From Bog-473 sp963834405 (GTDB taxonomy: Bacteria; Actinomycetota; Acidimicrobiia; Acidimicrobiales; RAAP-2): a stretch of DNA of 64,000 nucleotides. The stretch's first letter is position 1; each line of letters opens with the position of its first letter. This document shows, in pieces, positions 1 to 6,822 of this stretch. The position numbers and the translations under genes are program-made. The notes beneath the pieces are model-generated. The model saw nothing but the letters and a program-made list of their open reading frames with translations. It searched no databases and was not told where the DNA came from. The stretch lies in contig CAWIBX010000007.1 of NCBI GenBank assembly GCA_963834405.1, positions 744,001-808,000 of the forward strand, given 5' to 3'.

Positions 1-87
1 GCCCGCGACGGCGAGATCGAGTGGAAGCCCTCGACCTTCGGGATCTGGGGCCCGGCGCGGCTGCCCCTGCGCTTCCAGCCCGCCTGA
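1..87 (+). CDS. C-terminal end of an unidentified protein (partial)
   Basis: Reading frame 1 is open from the first base and stops at TGA 85-87, giving 28 residues ending in LRFQPA. High-GC codon use fits a real coding end. Too little is present to assign a family. The start lies outside the window. Confidence 0.5.
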   Translation, partial: ARDGEIEWKPSTFGIWGPARLPLRFQPA

Positions 88-145
88 ACGGCCTCAGCGG
101 CCTGAAACGGCCGGAACGGCCGGAACGGCCGGAACGCCTGAAACT
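88..145. repeat. short tandem repeat, GGAACGGCC units
   Basis: Directly after the first stop codon the DNA is built from imperfect copies of a 9-base unit GGAACGGCC, with degenerate copies before and after. It lies between two genes and could form stems, but there is no T-run to make it a convincing terminator. It belongs to a set of simple 6-12 bp repeats scattered through the GC-rich parts of the window. Confidence 0.6.
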
Positions 146-230
146 GCACGCCGGAACCGTGGGGGTTGCGGCGCGTGCGTCGTACCGGCCGCGCGCTCAG
201 TTGGCCCGCCCCGGGTGCCGATAGAGAAAG

Positions 231-2012
231 GTGGGCCACGAGGGGGCATTCGCGCAGCGCGCCGACGCGTCGACGCAGGTCACGACGAGGTCGATACTCG
301 TCCCCGCCGTGTCGCTGCGGCAGGAGGCCACACTGCGCCTCCTCGTCCTCGCCACGCTGGGGGCCGGAGCCTGGTTCTGGCTGTGGTGGCTGGCCTCCGG
401 GCACGGCACCTGGGGGAGCCCGCTCAGCGTGGTCAGCACGCTGTTACTGGCTTGGGTCTTCCTGACGCCGACCTACTTCTTGTTCTTCGCTTCTCGCATG
501 ACGCGCCCGGACCCGCGGGTGCCCCTGCCCGAGGCCCGCGTGGCGATGGTGGTGACCAAGGCGCCGTCCGAGCCGTGGCCGGTCGTGCGCACCACCTTGG
601 AGGCGATGCTGGCCCAGGACTACTCCGCCGCCTACGACGTCTGGCTGGCCGACGAACGGCCCGAGCCGGAGACGCTCGCGTGGTGCGCCGCGCACGGTGT
701 GCGCGTGTCCTCCCGCTTCGGCAGGGAGGACTACCACCAGCCCACGTGGCCGCGGCGCACCAAGTCCAAGGAGGGAAACCTCGCCTACTTCTACGACACG
801 GTCGGCTACGGCGAATACGACGTCGTGGCCCAATTGGACTGCGACCACGTCCCCGCCTCGTCGTACCTGGCCGCCATGGTCCGCCCCTTCGCAGCGCCGG
901 GCGTCGGCTACACGTGCGCCCCGAGCATCTGCGACTCCAACGCCGACGGGGGATGGACCGTGCGCGGGCGCCTCTACCGCGAGGCCACGCTGCACGGTCC
1001 GATGCAGGCGGGCGCCAACGACGGGTACGCACCGGTCTGCATCGGGTCCCACTACGCGGTGCGGACCGGTGCCCTCCGCGACGTGGGCGGCCTCGGACCC
1101 GAGCTGGCCGAGGACTTCAGTACCACCCTGTGGTTCCAGTCTGGTGGATGGGACGGCGTGTTCGTTCTGGACGCGGAAGCCCACGGCGCCGGACCGGCCA
1201 GCGTGGACGAGATGCTCCTGCAGGAGTCCCAGTGGGCCCGGAGCCTCGGGACGATCCTGACCAAATGGCTACCGGGCCGCATGCGCACGGTGCCGTGGCG
1301 CGCCCGCGTCCGCATGGGCTTCTCTCTCTTCTTCTATCTCGTCATGGGGGTCATGCTGACAGCGGCCGCTGCGCTCCCGGTGCTGGGTGTCCTCTTGCAC
1401 CATTCGTGGGGCCACACGAGCCTGTTGCAGTTCTACGCGCACATGTGGGCCTACTCGCTCCTCGTGCTCGTCACCGCGATCTACGTGCGGCATCTGCACG
1501 TGTTCCGACCGCGCCGGGCGAAGCTGTGGTCGTGGGAGGCTGTCCTGTTCCAGCTCGTGCGCTGGCCATGGACCTTCGGCTGCTTCCTCCAGGGCATGTA
1601 CTTCGGCTGGCGCTCGCGCACGAAGGCGTTCAAAGTCACCCCCAAGGGCGAACGTACGGAGAGCGTGCTGAGCGCCCGCTGGCTCCTGCCGATGTTCTTC
1701 CTCGGGGTCGTGCCGGCATGGGTCGTGCTGCTGACACCGCCGGCGGACCTCGTCCTCGGCCCGGGGCTGATGTGCATCGCCGAAGGCGCTACGTACCTGC
1801 TGGCACTCCTCGCCATCATGGGCCTGCACCTGAGCCGGAATTACCGGTGGGGCGGCTCGGCTTCCCGGCCGGGCGGGACGGGGACAGGGACACGGACAAG
1901 GACACGGACACGGACACGGCACACGGTCACCTTCGGCGTCACGGTGCTGTTCCTCCTGACGGTGGTCACCTCGACCGAGGTGATCGTGCGCATCGTCCAC
2001 GGCCTGGTCTGA
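231..2012 (+). CDS. cellulose-synthase-like family 2 glycosyltransferase, membrane bound
   Basis: 593 residues. Two hydrophobic segments near residues 34-55 and 65-87 precede a cytosolic GT-A domain, followed by four or five membrane segments. Visible GT2 motifs are the first acidic site in LADER (about 141), SKEGNL (179-184), the DxD motif DCD (203-205) and the acceptor ED (294-295). The processive-synthase QxxRW motif appears as QESQW (331-335), with Gln in place of Arg, so product and processivity are uncertain. By family it would polymerise or transfer a sugar from a nucleotide sugar to an extracellular polysaccharide. A low-complexity Gly-Thr/Arg-Thr stretch lies before the last membrane helix. 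No BcsB/C-like partner is visible. The GTG start at 231 has a poorly spaced ribosome site; GTG 309 is an alternative. Confidence 0.8.
   Translation: MGHEGAFAQRADASTQVTTRSILVPAVSLRQEATLRLLVLATLGAGAWFWLWWLASGHGTWGSPLSVVSTLLLAWVFLTPTYFLFFASRMTRPDPRVPLPEARVAMVVTKAPSEPWPVVRTTLEAMLAQDYSAAYDVWLADERPEPETLAWCAAHGVRVSSRFGREDYHQPTWPRRTKSKEGNLAYFYDTVGYGEYDVVAQLDCDHVPASSYLAAMVRPFAAPGVGYTCAPSICDSNADGGWTVRGRLYREATLHGPMQAGANDGYAPVCIGSHYAVRTGALRDVGGLGPELAEDFSTTLWFQSGGWDGVFVLDAEAHGAGPASVDEMLLQESQWARSLGTILTKWLPGRMRTVPWRARVRMGFSLFFYLVMGVMLTAAAALPVLGVLLHHSWGHTSLLQFYAHMWAYSLLVLVTAIYVRHLHVFRPRRAKLWSWEAVLFQLVRWPWTFGCFLQGMYFGWRSRTKAFKVTPKGERTESVLSARWLLPMFFLGVVPAWVVLLTPPADLVLGPGLMCIAEGATYLLALLAIMGLHLSRNYRWGGSASRPGGTGTGTRTRTRTRTRHTVTFGVTVLFLLTVVTSTEVIVRIVHGLV
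1876..1921 (+). repeat. in-frame hexanucleotide repeat GGACAC
   Basis: Imperfect copies of GGACAC/GGACAG/GGACAA inside the glycosyltransferase gene encode alternating Gly-Thr then Arg-Thr residues. Six-base units keep the frame when copy number changes, so the linker before the last helix can vary in length without breaking the gene. Confidence 0.7.
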
Positions 2013-2039
2013 CCAGGCCCACCGACCGGCGGAAGGCCG

Positions 2040-2327
2040 TCAGGTCTGGGGCGGATCCTCCGGGACCGGCGATCCCGCGGGCACGGCGACGGCGACTGCG
2101 ATCGGCACCGGACGCTCGCGGTGGCGGCGGGCCAGGCCGGTCAGAAACAGGCCGGCCGCGACGAGCAGCGCCCCGACGAAGCCTTCCAGAGCAAGGTGGG
2201 GCGCTCCGGTGAAGGCGAGCGCGTTCGCCGCAGTTACGACTCCGGTGTGGGGGTTGGCCAGGTCGCCCGCGCCCACGCCGACGACCGCTGCCGTAGTGGA
2301 TCCCACCGTCACTGCTGAAACTGTCAT
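2040..2327 (-). CDS. small protein with LAFTG sorting-like motif, TM helix and basic tail
   Basis: 95 residues. The start at 2327 is set by an AAGGAGAG ribosome site 7-8 bases upstream. Residues 37-41 read LAFTG, followed by a hydrophobic helix (about 46-65) and the basic stretch ARRHRER. This order resembles the LAxTG signals recognised by actinobacterial class E sortases. Against that, the N-terminus is Ala/Val/Thr-rich but not a clear signal peptide, and a 25-residue Pro/Val-rich tail follows the basic stretch, longer than in normal sortase substrates. It may simply be a one-pass membrane protein. Transcribed towards the glycosyltransferase (convergent). Confidence 0.5.
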   Translation of the reverse strand: MTVSAVTVGSTTAAVVGVGAGDLANPHTGVVTAANALAFTGAPHLALEGFVGALLVAAGLFLTGLARRHRERPVPIAVAVAVPAGSPVPEDPPQT

Positions 2328-2757
2328 CCGTCTCTCCTTCATGGGGGCGCGCGCCGCTAAGCGCAGATGTCCTAGGAGACGGAGCACGTTCGCAACATGT
2401 CCGACGCCGAAGACCGCCTGGGTCCTCTCTGCCGGATAGTGGGTTGGGGGGTGCCCCGGGGGGGAGCTGTCCCGACTCGCCATTCGGTACTTGCAATGTA
2501 TTGAAATCAGCACTCGAGGGGTACCGCTGAAAGTAACGACTTAGTACGTCCGAAAGTCACGGTCCTTGTTGGAACGTTTTTGTTTCTTACACGGTGGAGA
2601 GAAAACCACGGGTCGAGCCCTCACGTGTGGATGGCACAGCTCCCGCACCCCGCCTGGTGGGCGTGGGGTCGGTACGAGGGTCTCGGCAATGCACAACGAA
2701 TGCACACACAACAACCCACGGACAACGACACGCGCGGATGGCTGCGCGGCACCGTCC
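2328..2757. other. 430-bp intergenic region
   Basis: No supported gene. Bases 2480-2600 are notably richer in A+T than the surroundings and could hold promoters, but no clear -10/-35 pair, dyad or RNA gene could be assigned. Confidence 0.4.
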
Positions 2758-3180
2758 TTACGACAGGGCGGCCGTGGCCTCCCCGACGAGCTTGTCCTCG
2801 CCGTCCGCGTTGGACAGGGTCACGGCGAGGTCGATCAGCTTCTGGCCGTCCTCCTCGCGCTTGCCGGTGACCACGATCTTCGAGGACAGGACCTCGTCGG
2901 GCCAGGTCTGCCGGGCGAACCGGACCTGGTAGCGGGTCAGGTTGCCGATGCCGACGTAGTCGGTGAGCGCGGAGCCCAGGATCCCCATGGAGAACATGCC
3001 GTGCCCGAAGACGCTCGGTTGCCCCGCCGCCTGCGCCGCCACCTCGTCGTGGTGCATCGGGTTGAAGTCCCCCGAGGCGCCCGCGTACTTGACCAAGTCC
3101 GTCCGCGTCAGCTTGTGCGAGATGACCGGTGCCTCGTCGCCGACCTTCACGTCGTCGAAGGACAGCTTCTTCTCACTCAT
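2758..3180 (-). CDS. MaoC-like (R)-specific hydratase/dehydratase, HadB-like
   Basis: 140 residues, one hot-dog fold. The hydratase-2 signature is complete around residues 33-50 (ASGDFNPMHHDE), with the catalytic Asp and His. Such proteins hydrate or dehydrate 2-enoyl/3-hydroxyacyl thioesters; length and sequence are closest to the HadB subunit of mycobacterial 3-hydroxyacyl-ACP dehydratase. The HadA-like partner is the first gene of the same strand run (3756-4274), with a DoxX gene between. The gene ends the run. Whether it works in fatty-acid elongation or CoA metabolism is inferred from the pair only. Confidence 0.85.
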   Translation of the reverse strand: MSEKKLSFDDVKVGDEAPVISHKLTRTDLVKYAGASGDFNPMHHDEVAAQAAGQPSVFGHGMFSMGILGSALTDYVGIGNLTRYQVRFARQTWPDEVLSSKIVVTGKREEDGQKLIDLAVTLSNADGEDKLVGEATAALS

Positions 3181-3235
3181 GGTCTCGACCTCCGGTCACG
3201 TGCCGTTCCGTCAACTTCCCTGCGTTCGTCGTTCG

Positions 3236-3706
3236 TCATGCTCCGAACAGATGCAGCCAGTGGTCGATCGACCACGTGTTCCACGCGTGCGTGCCCAGGA
3301 CGACGACGGAGGCCAGGATCATCATGTAGTTCTGCCCCTGCTCGGCCCAGTCCGAGATCATGAGGACGAAGTACATGAGGTTCAGCAGAATGCCGGCGAA
3401 GGCCGCGATCGGGGTCAGGAAGCCCAGGATCAACCCCAGCCCGATGGCCAGTTCGCCGAACACGACCACGTAGGCCATCGCCTTCGGCCGAGGCACCACC
3501 ACGACGTCGAAGCCCCTCTTCACGAAGGGCCACTTGTGCTTCTCCGCCACCGACTGGCCCCAGGAGATACCGGCCCCCCGCTTGAACCAGGCGGCCTTGT
3601 CCTTGTGCCGGAAGCTCTCGAACCACCACAGGCCGAGGCCGATACGCAGCACGGCCAGCCATTCGGCGGCCGTGAGCCAGGTGGTCCCGCTCGTCGCCAG
3701 CGTCAT
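3236..3706 (-). CDS. DoxX-family membrane protein
   Basis: 156 residues with four predicted membrane segments; the segment around LRIGLGLWWFESF and the GELAIGLGLILGFLTPIAA region are typical of DoxX/DoxD-like proteins. An unusually long polar loop lies between the first and second helix. The family includes a subunit of an archaeal thiosulfate:quinone oxidoreductase and many proteins of unknown role in redox stress. It lies between two MaoC-like dehydratase genes on the same strand (49 bp to the upstream gene, 55 bp to the downstream one), suggesting co-transcription but not a shared function. Confidence 0.75.
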   Translation of the reverse strand: MTLATSGTTWLTAAEWLAVLRIGLGLWWFESFRHKDKAAWFKRGAGISWGQSVAEKHKWPFVKRGFDVVVVPRPKAMAYVVVFGELAIGLGLILGFLTPIAAFAGILLNLMYFVLMISDWAEQGQNYMMILASVVVLGTHAWNTWSIDHWLHLFGA

Positions 3707-3710
3707 CGGT

Positions 3711-3733
3711 CGGTCTCGCTCTCGCTCTCGCTT
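3711..3733. repeat. TCGCTC hexamer repeat between two genes
   Basis: About three and a half copies of TCGCTC lie in the 49-bp gap between the HadA-like and DoxX genes. Same type of simple repeat as in the glycosyltransferase and FAD oxidoreductase genes. Confidence 0.55.
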
Positions 3734-3755
3734 GCCGGTCGTCCCGTCCGCGTCT

Positions 3756-4274
3756 CTAGGCGCGGTGGATCAGATTGAAGCGGGCGGTCACCACGGGCTC
3801 GCCCGTCTTGTCGTCCGACCAGTTGGTCTCCTGCACAATGAACGTCATCGTCCGGCCCTTGGACTCCTTCTGGTAGGCGTCGACGATCTTGCCCTCGCTG
3901 ACCAGCACGTCGCCCACCTGCACAGGACGGTGGTAGACGAACTCCTGCTCCCCGTGCAGGATGAGCCCACCCTTGGCCATCAGCGGGCCGATGGCGGCCC
4001 CGAGCGGGCTGCCCGTGGGTGCGTCCGCCGGCTGCATCTCGTTGAACTTGCCCGAGAACTCCATGGCGAAGGCCCACGTCGGCGGTGCCGGGATGCCCTC
4101 GAAGCCGGCCGCCTTGGCCGCCTTGGGGTCGTGGTAGATGGGGCTGGTGCTGAGGACGGCGTCGGCGAAGTGCTGCACCGGCGCCCGCTCCACGACCACC
4201 TTGGCCTTGCCGGTGGGCTGCCCGATGATCCCCTTGAGCACGTCTTCCTGCGATGCGGCGTCCTCTGCCACCAT
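3756..4274 (-). CDS. MaoC-type N-terminal domain dehydratase, HadA-like
   Basis: 172 residues matching the FAS1-type dehydratase / MaoC-N hot-dog domain; the start was placed at MVAEDAA (4274), where the recognisable domain begins. The C-terminal strand region with GEQEFVYHRPVQVGDVL is typical. These proteins usually lack the full catalytic motif and pair with a catalytic MaoC subunit; here that would be the HadB-like gene at 2758-3180. First gene of a three-gene run on the minus strand. Divergent from the nitroreductase gene, with about 170 bp between the starts. Confidence 0.8.
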   Translation of the reverse strand: MVAEDAASQEDVLKGIIGQPTGKAKVVVERAPVQHFADAVLSTSPIYHDPKAAKAAGFEGIPAPPTWAFAMEFSGKFNEMQPADAPTGSPLGAAIGPLMAKGGLILHGEQEFVYHRPVQVGDVLVSEGKIVDAYQKESKGRTMTFIVQETNWSDDKTGEPVVTARFNLIHRA

Positions 4275-4443
4275 CTGCCTCCTGTCCCCCTCCGCCCTGC
4301 GTCCGGACCACGCCGTCTCGGCGGGCACCGGCCACCCGGGGCCGATGCAGCGCCAAAGGTAGCGGGTCGCCCCGACGCCGCCCAATCTAATGACAGCGGC
4401 AAGGTCGGGCAGTCCGGCCCGCCGCTCGATACCATCCGCCGCC

Positions 4444-5043
4444 ATGCCCGACTTCTTCGACGTGGTGGAGACCCAGCGGGCCTCTCGCTCCTTCTTGACC
4501 GACGACGTCGACGACGAGACCGTCGCCCGCATCCTCACCGCCGCCACACACGCGCCGAGCGCCGAGAACAGCCAGCCGTTCGTGTTCGTCGTGGTCCGCG
4601 ACGCGTCCACCCGCGCCGCCATCGGCGACATCAGCGCCCGGCTGTGGCAGGGCGGCGCCCGCGCGCTCGAGGAGGGCCGCCTCTCCCCCGCCCTCCTCGC
4701 CGAGGTCGACCGGGGCGCCATGGGCGGGATCGCCGCCGCGCCCGTGCTCGTCGTCGTCTGCGGCGACACCCGCCTGACCCCCCCGCAGGCCATCGACTCG
4801 TCCGTGTTCCCGGCCGTGCAGAACCTGCTCCTCGCCGCGCACACGCTCGGGCTCGGCTCGACGCTGACGACGCTGCCCGTGCTGGGCGGACACGACCTCG
4901 CCGCCACGCTGGGCCTCCCGCCCGAGGTGGTCCCCATCGCCGTGGTCCCTCTCGGCCACCTCTCCAAGCCTCTCGGGCCGCCGCGGCGGCGCCCCCTTTC
5001 CGAGAAGGCGCACCGGGACCGCTACGGCACCCCCTTTCCCTGA
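4444..5043 (+). CDS. nitroreductase-family flavoprotein
   Basis: 199 residues. The N-terminal RASRSFLTDDVDDETVARIL and THAPSAENSQPF regions are the FMN-binding signature of the nitroreductase family; the later LLLAAHTLGLGSTLTTL helix and the VVPLGHL strand also fit. It would use FMN to reduce an aromatic or other electrophilic substrate with NAD(P)H; the substrate is unknown. It starts with ATG at 4444 and ends just before the vapBC control-region array. Confidence 0.85.
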   Translation: MPDFFDVVETQRASRSFLTDDVDDETVARILTAATHAPSAENSQPFVFVVVRDASTRAAIGDISARLWQGGARALEEGRLSPALLAEVDRGAMGGIAAAPVLVVVCGDTRLTPPQAIDSSVFPAVQNLLLAAHTLGLGSTLTTLPVLGGHDLAATLGLPPEVVPIAVVPLGHLSKPLGPPRRRPLSEKAHRDRYGTPFP

Positions 5044-5145
5044 GGACCCGGGTCCCGCCCCTCAACCAGTCGGGTGCGGCCTGTACGGGTCGCCGGGAGG
5101 GGACGCCGTCTCTCCCTACTTGGGGCATCTCCGTCACAGCGTGTC

Positions 5146-5423
5146 CGTACAAATGTACGTATATGGCGAAAGTGACCGTATACCTGCCCGACCGGCTCGC
5201 CGAGGCGGTGCGGCCTGTACGGGTCGCCGGAACCGGACGCCGTCTCTCCCTCCATGCGCATCTCCGTCACAGCGTGTCCGTACAGGTGTACGTATACGGC
5301 GAAGTGAAAGTGTACCTGCCCGACCGGCTCGCGGAGGCGGTGCGGCCTGTACGGGTCGCCGGGAGGGGACGCCGTCTCTCCCTACATGGGCACCTTGTCA
5401 CAGCGTGTCCGTACAGATGTACG
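5146..5423 (+). promoter_or_regulatory. three upstream copies of the vapBC operator-like dyad
   Basis: Perfect 6-2-6 inverted repeats CGTACA-NN-TGTACG lie at 5146-5159, 5279-5292 and 5410-5423. They match the dyad next to vapB. Conservation of the arms despite spacer changes suggests they still bind a protein, most likely the VapB dimer or VapBC complex. Confidence 0.6.
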
Positions 5424-5438
5424 TATACGGCGAAGTGA
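5163..5438 (+). CDS. possible 91-residue protein made of duplicated antitoxin N-termini
   Basis: The intact ATG of repeat unit 1 opens a frame that reads MAKVTVYLPDRLAEAVR, then a unit-derived linker, a second copy of VKVYLPDRLAEAVR, and ends with a third partial copy at TAA 5436-5438. It contains the DNA-contacting strand of a ribbon-helix-helix protein twice but never the second helix. It could be a by-product of the duplication, a decoy, or never translated. It has the same start context as vapB, so if vapB is translated this frame probably is too. Confidence 0.3.
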   Translation: MAKVTVYLPDRLAEAVRPVRVAGTGRRLSLHAHLRHSVSVQVYVYGEVKVYLPDRLAEAVRPVRVAGRGRRLSLHGHLVTACPYRCTYTAK

Positions 5439-5541
5439 ACGTTTACCTGCCCGACCGGCTCGCGGAGGCGGTGCGGCCTGTACGGGTCGCCGGGAGGGGA
5501 CGCCGTCTCTCCCTCCATGGGCACCTCTGTCACAGCGTGTC

Positions 5542-5555
5542 CGTACAAATGTACG
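5542..5555 (+). promoter_or_regulatory. operator-like dyad at the vapB start
   Basis: CGTACA-AA-TGTACG ends three bases before the vapB ATG (5559). A protein bound here would cover the translation start and probably the transcription start. No Shine-Dalgarno sequence lies between dyad and ATG, so a leaderless mRNA is possible. This position suits autoregulation by the toxin-antitoxin complex. Confidence 0.65.
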
Positions 5556-5558
5556 TAT

Positions 5559-5780
5559 ATGGCGAAAGTGACCGTATACCTGCCCGACCGGCTCGCGGAG
5601 GCGGTGCGGGCCGCCGGCCTGAACCTGTCCAACATCACCCAAGTTGCGGCGGAGCGTGAGCTCCTGCGGTCGGACGTGTCGTCGTGGCTGCACCGGGTCC
5701 TCTTCGAACAGACGTCAGACGTCTCGCACCACGACGCCCTGGCGGCGCTGAGAGCGGCGGCCAGGGAGGACAGGCCATGA
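5559..5780 (+). CDS. vapB: VapB-like ribbon-helix-helix antitoxin
   Basis: 73 residues. The N-terminal MAKVTVYLPDRLAEAVRAAG is a ribbon-helix-helix DNA-binding strand and first helix; the C-terminal part is the toxin-binding region. The start is fixed by the repeat array, whose copies share this ATG, and by the dyad immediately upstream. The stop overlaps the toxin start as ATGA (5777-5780), the usual translational coupling of such modules. By family it neutralises the PIN toxin and represses the operon. Confidence 0.85.
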   Translation: MAKVTVYLPDRLAEAVRAAGLNLSNITQVAAERELLRSDVSSWLHRVLFEQTSDVSHHDALAALRAAAREDRP

Positions 5781-6208
5781 GAGACGAACGCATCGTCATC
5801 GATGCGTCGGCCCTGTTGGACCTCCTGGTGTCGCGCGACCTCGGTCTCCGGGTGCTGGAGCGGATCGGCGGGTGCTCGCTGCACGCGCCGGGCCACATCG
5901 ACGCCGAGGTCTTCTCCGGCCTCGGGCGCCTCGAACAGGCCGGGCTGCTCTGCGCCGACGACGTCTCCAACCATGCCGGCACCATTGCCGCAGCACCGAT
6001 CGCGCGCCATGCCGTCGCCGAGCTGTTGGCCGGAGCGTGGAGCCGGCGGCACGCCAACGCCGGCCTGTCCTTCTCCGGCGCCCTCTACGTCGAGCTGGCC
6101 CGCACGCTGGGGGCGACGCTGGTCACCACCGACAGTGCGATCGCCCGCGCCGCTCCCATGGCGGAGCTCGTCGGCCGACCCGACGCCGAGGCCGCCCTGA
6201 CGCCCTAG
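5777..6208 (+). CDS. vapC: VapC-like PIN-domain ribonuclease toxin
   Basis: 143 residues. PIN acidic residues are seen in IVIDASALLDLL (Asp near residue 9), in HIDAEVFSGL (Glu near residue 40) and in the C-terminal TTDSAIARA. These would hold the Mg ions for RNA cleavage; VapC toxins typically cut tRNA or rRNA. It overlaps vapB by four bases. Length and order are normal for vapBC. The start at MRDERIVIDAS is chosen because of the ATGA overlap and because the domain begins there. Confidence 0.88.
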   Translation: MRDERIVIDASALLDLLVSRDLGLRVLERIGGCSLHAPGHIDAEVFSGLGRLEQAGLLCADDVSNHAGTIAAAPIARHAVAELLAGAWSRRHANAGLSFSGALYVELARTLGATLVTTDSAIARAAPMAELVGRPDAEAALTP

Positions 6209-6252
6209 ACCGCCCGGGTCACGCCGGCGGACCGGGGGATAGGGTGAGCCGC

Positions 6253-6822
6253 ATGCAGGAGCATCACTACTTCGTGGACATCGACGGCAGCGTCGATGAG
6301 CTGTGGGCGCTCTTCTGGGCCCGCGTCCCCCACACGGAGACGGGCGAGGTGACGATCGACATCCTCCATCCCGGGGACGACGTCGGGAACGGCCTCGTCC
6401 GCCATTGCGACTTCCGCGTGCCCAAGTACCTCCTGAGCGGCGGCAAGGGTCAGTCCTGGGAATGGCTCACCGAGGTCACCCCGAAGGTGTCGTGGAAGTA
6501 CAACGCGGTCGGCCGCCCGCTGTACTCGGAGGCCGAGGGGCACACCCGCCTGGAGGACCTCGGCGACGGGCGGACGCGTGTCCACTTCTCGGAGACGTAC
6601 CACGCCTTCAACCCGCTGCTGCGCTCCCTCTTCGAGAAGCGGGTGCATGCGTTCATCTCCAAGGACAACGACCGCCTCATCAAGCAGTCGCTGGAGAACG
6701 GCCTCAAGCTCCTGCGCGCCGCCCGGGCCAAGGCGGCCGCCAAGGCGGCGGATGCGGCCAAGGCCGAGGGACCCGCCGAGGTACCCACCGACGCACCCGC
6801 CGCCGCCCCCACCGACGCGTGA
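6253..6822 (+). CDS. SRPBCC/polyketide-cyclase-like ligand-binding protein
   Basis: 189 residues. The N-terminal HHYFVDIDGSVDELWALFW and the later RTRVHFSETYHAFNPLLRSLFEK helix match a START-like SRPBCC fold that binds hydrophobic ligands. The last 40 residues are an Ala/Lys/Pro-rich tail and probably disordered. ATG 6253 is preferred; GTG 6244 is possible. The stop overlaps the following amidohydrolase start (GTGA, 6819-6822), and the LLM gene follows, so these three probably form one transcript for turnover of an unknown hydrophobic compound. Confidence 0.65.
   Translation: MQEHHYFVDIDGSVDELWALFWARVPHTETGEVTIDILHPGDDVGNGLVRHCDFRVPKYLLSGGKGQSWEWLTEVTPKVSWKYNAVGRPLYSEAEGHTRLEDLGDGRTRVHFSETYHAFNPLLRSLFEKRVHAFISKDNDRLIKQSLENGLKLLRAARAKAAAKAADAAKAEGPAEVPTDAPAAAPTDA

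Larger units (their letters stand above)
5074..5604 (+). repeat. four tandem copies of the vapBC control region plus antitoxin start
   Basis: Four direct repeats of 134, 132, 131 and 133 bp begin with the same GTGCGG at 5074, 5208, 5340 and 5471; the array ends at 5604. Each unit holds a GC-rich upstream part, a perfect dyad CGTACA-NN-TGTACG, and the first 16 or so codons of the antitoxin gene. Only the fourth unit runs into the complete vapB. Units 1 and 4 have an intact ATG at the antitoxin start; units 2 and 3 have ACG and altered early codons. All dyad arms are unchanged while the two-base spacer varies (AA, GG, GA, AA). Confidence 0.9.

Noticed and set aside
215..2212. Very long second frame overlapping the glycosyltransferase
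   Set aside because: Arg/Pro/Gly-rich composition typical of a high-GC shadow frame; the overlapping frame carries clear GT2 motifs.
3534..5438. 634-codon plus-strand frame over the MaoC, nitroreductase and repeat region
   Set aside because: It is a shadow of three real genes on either strand; only the part from 5163 has any reason to be translated.
5074..5604. CRISPR-like array (regular repeats upstream of vapBC)
   Set aside because: The repeats are continuous 131-134 bp units without distinct spacers; they are copies of the vapB control region, and no cas genes are present.
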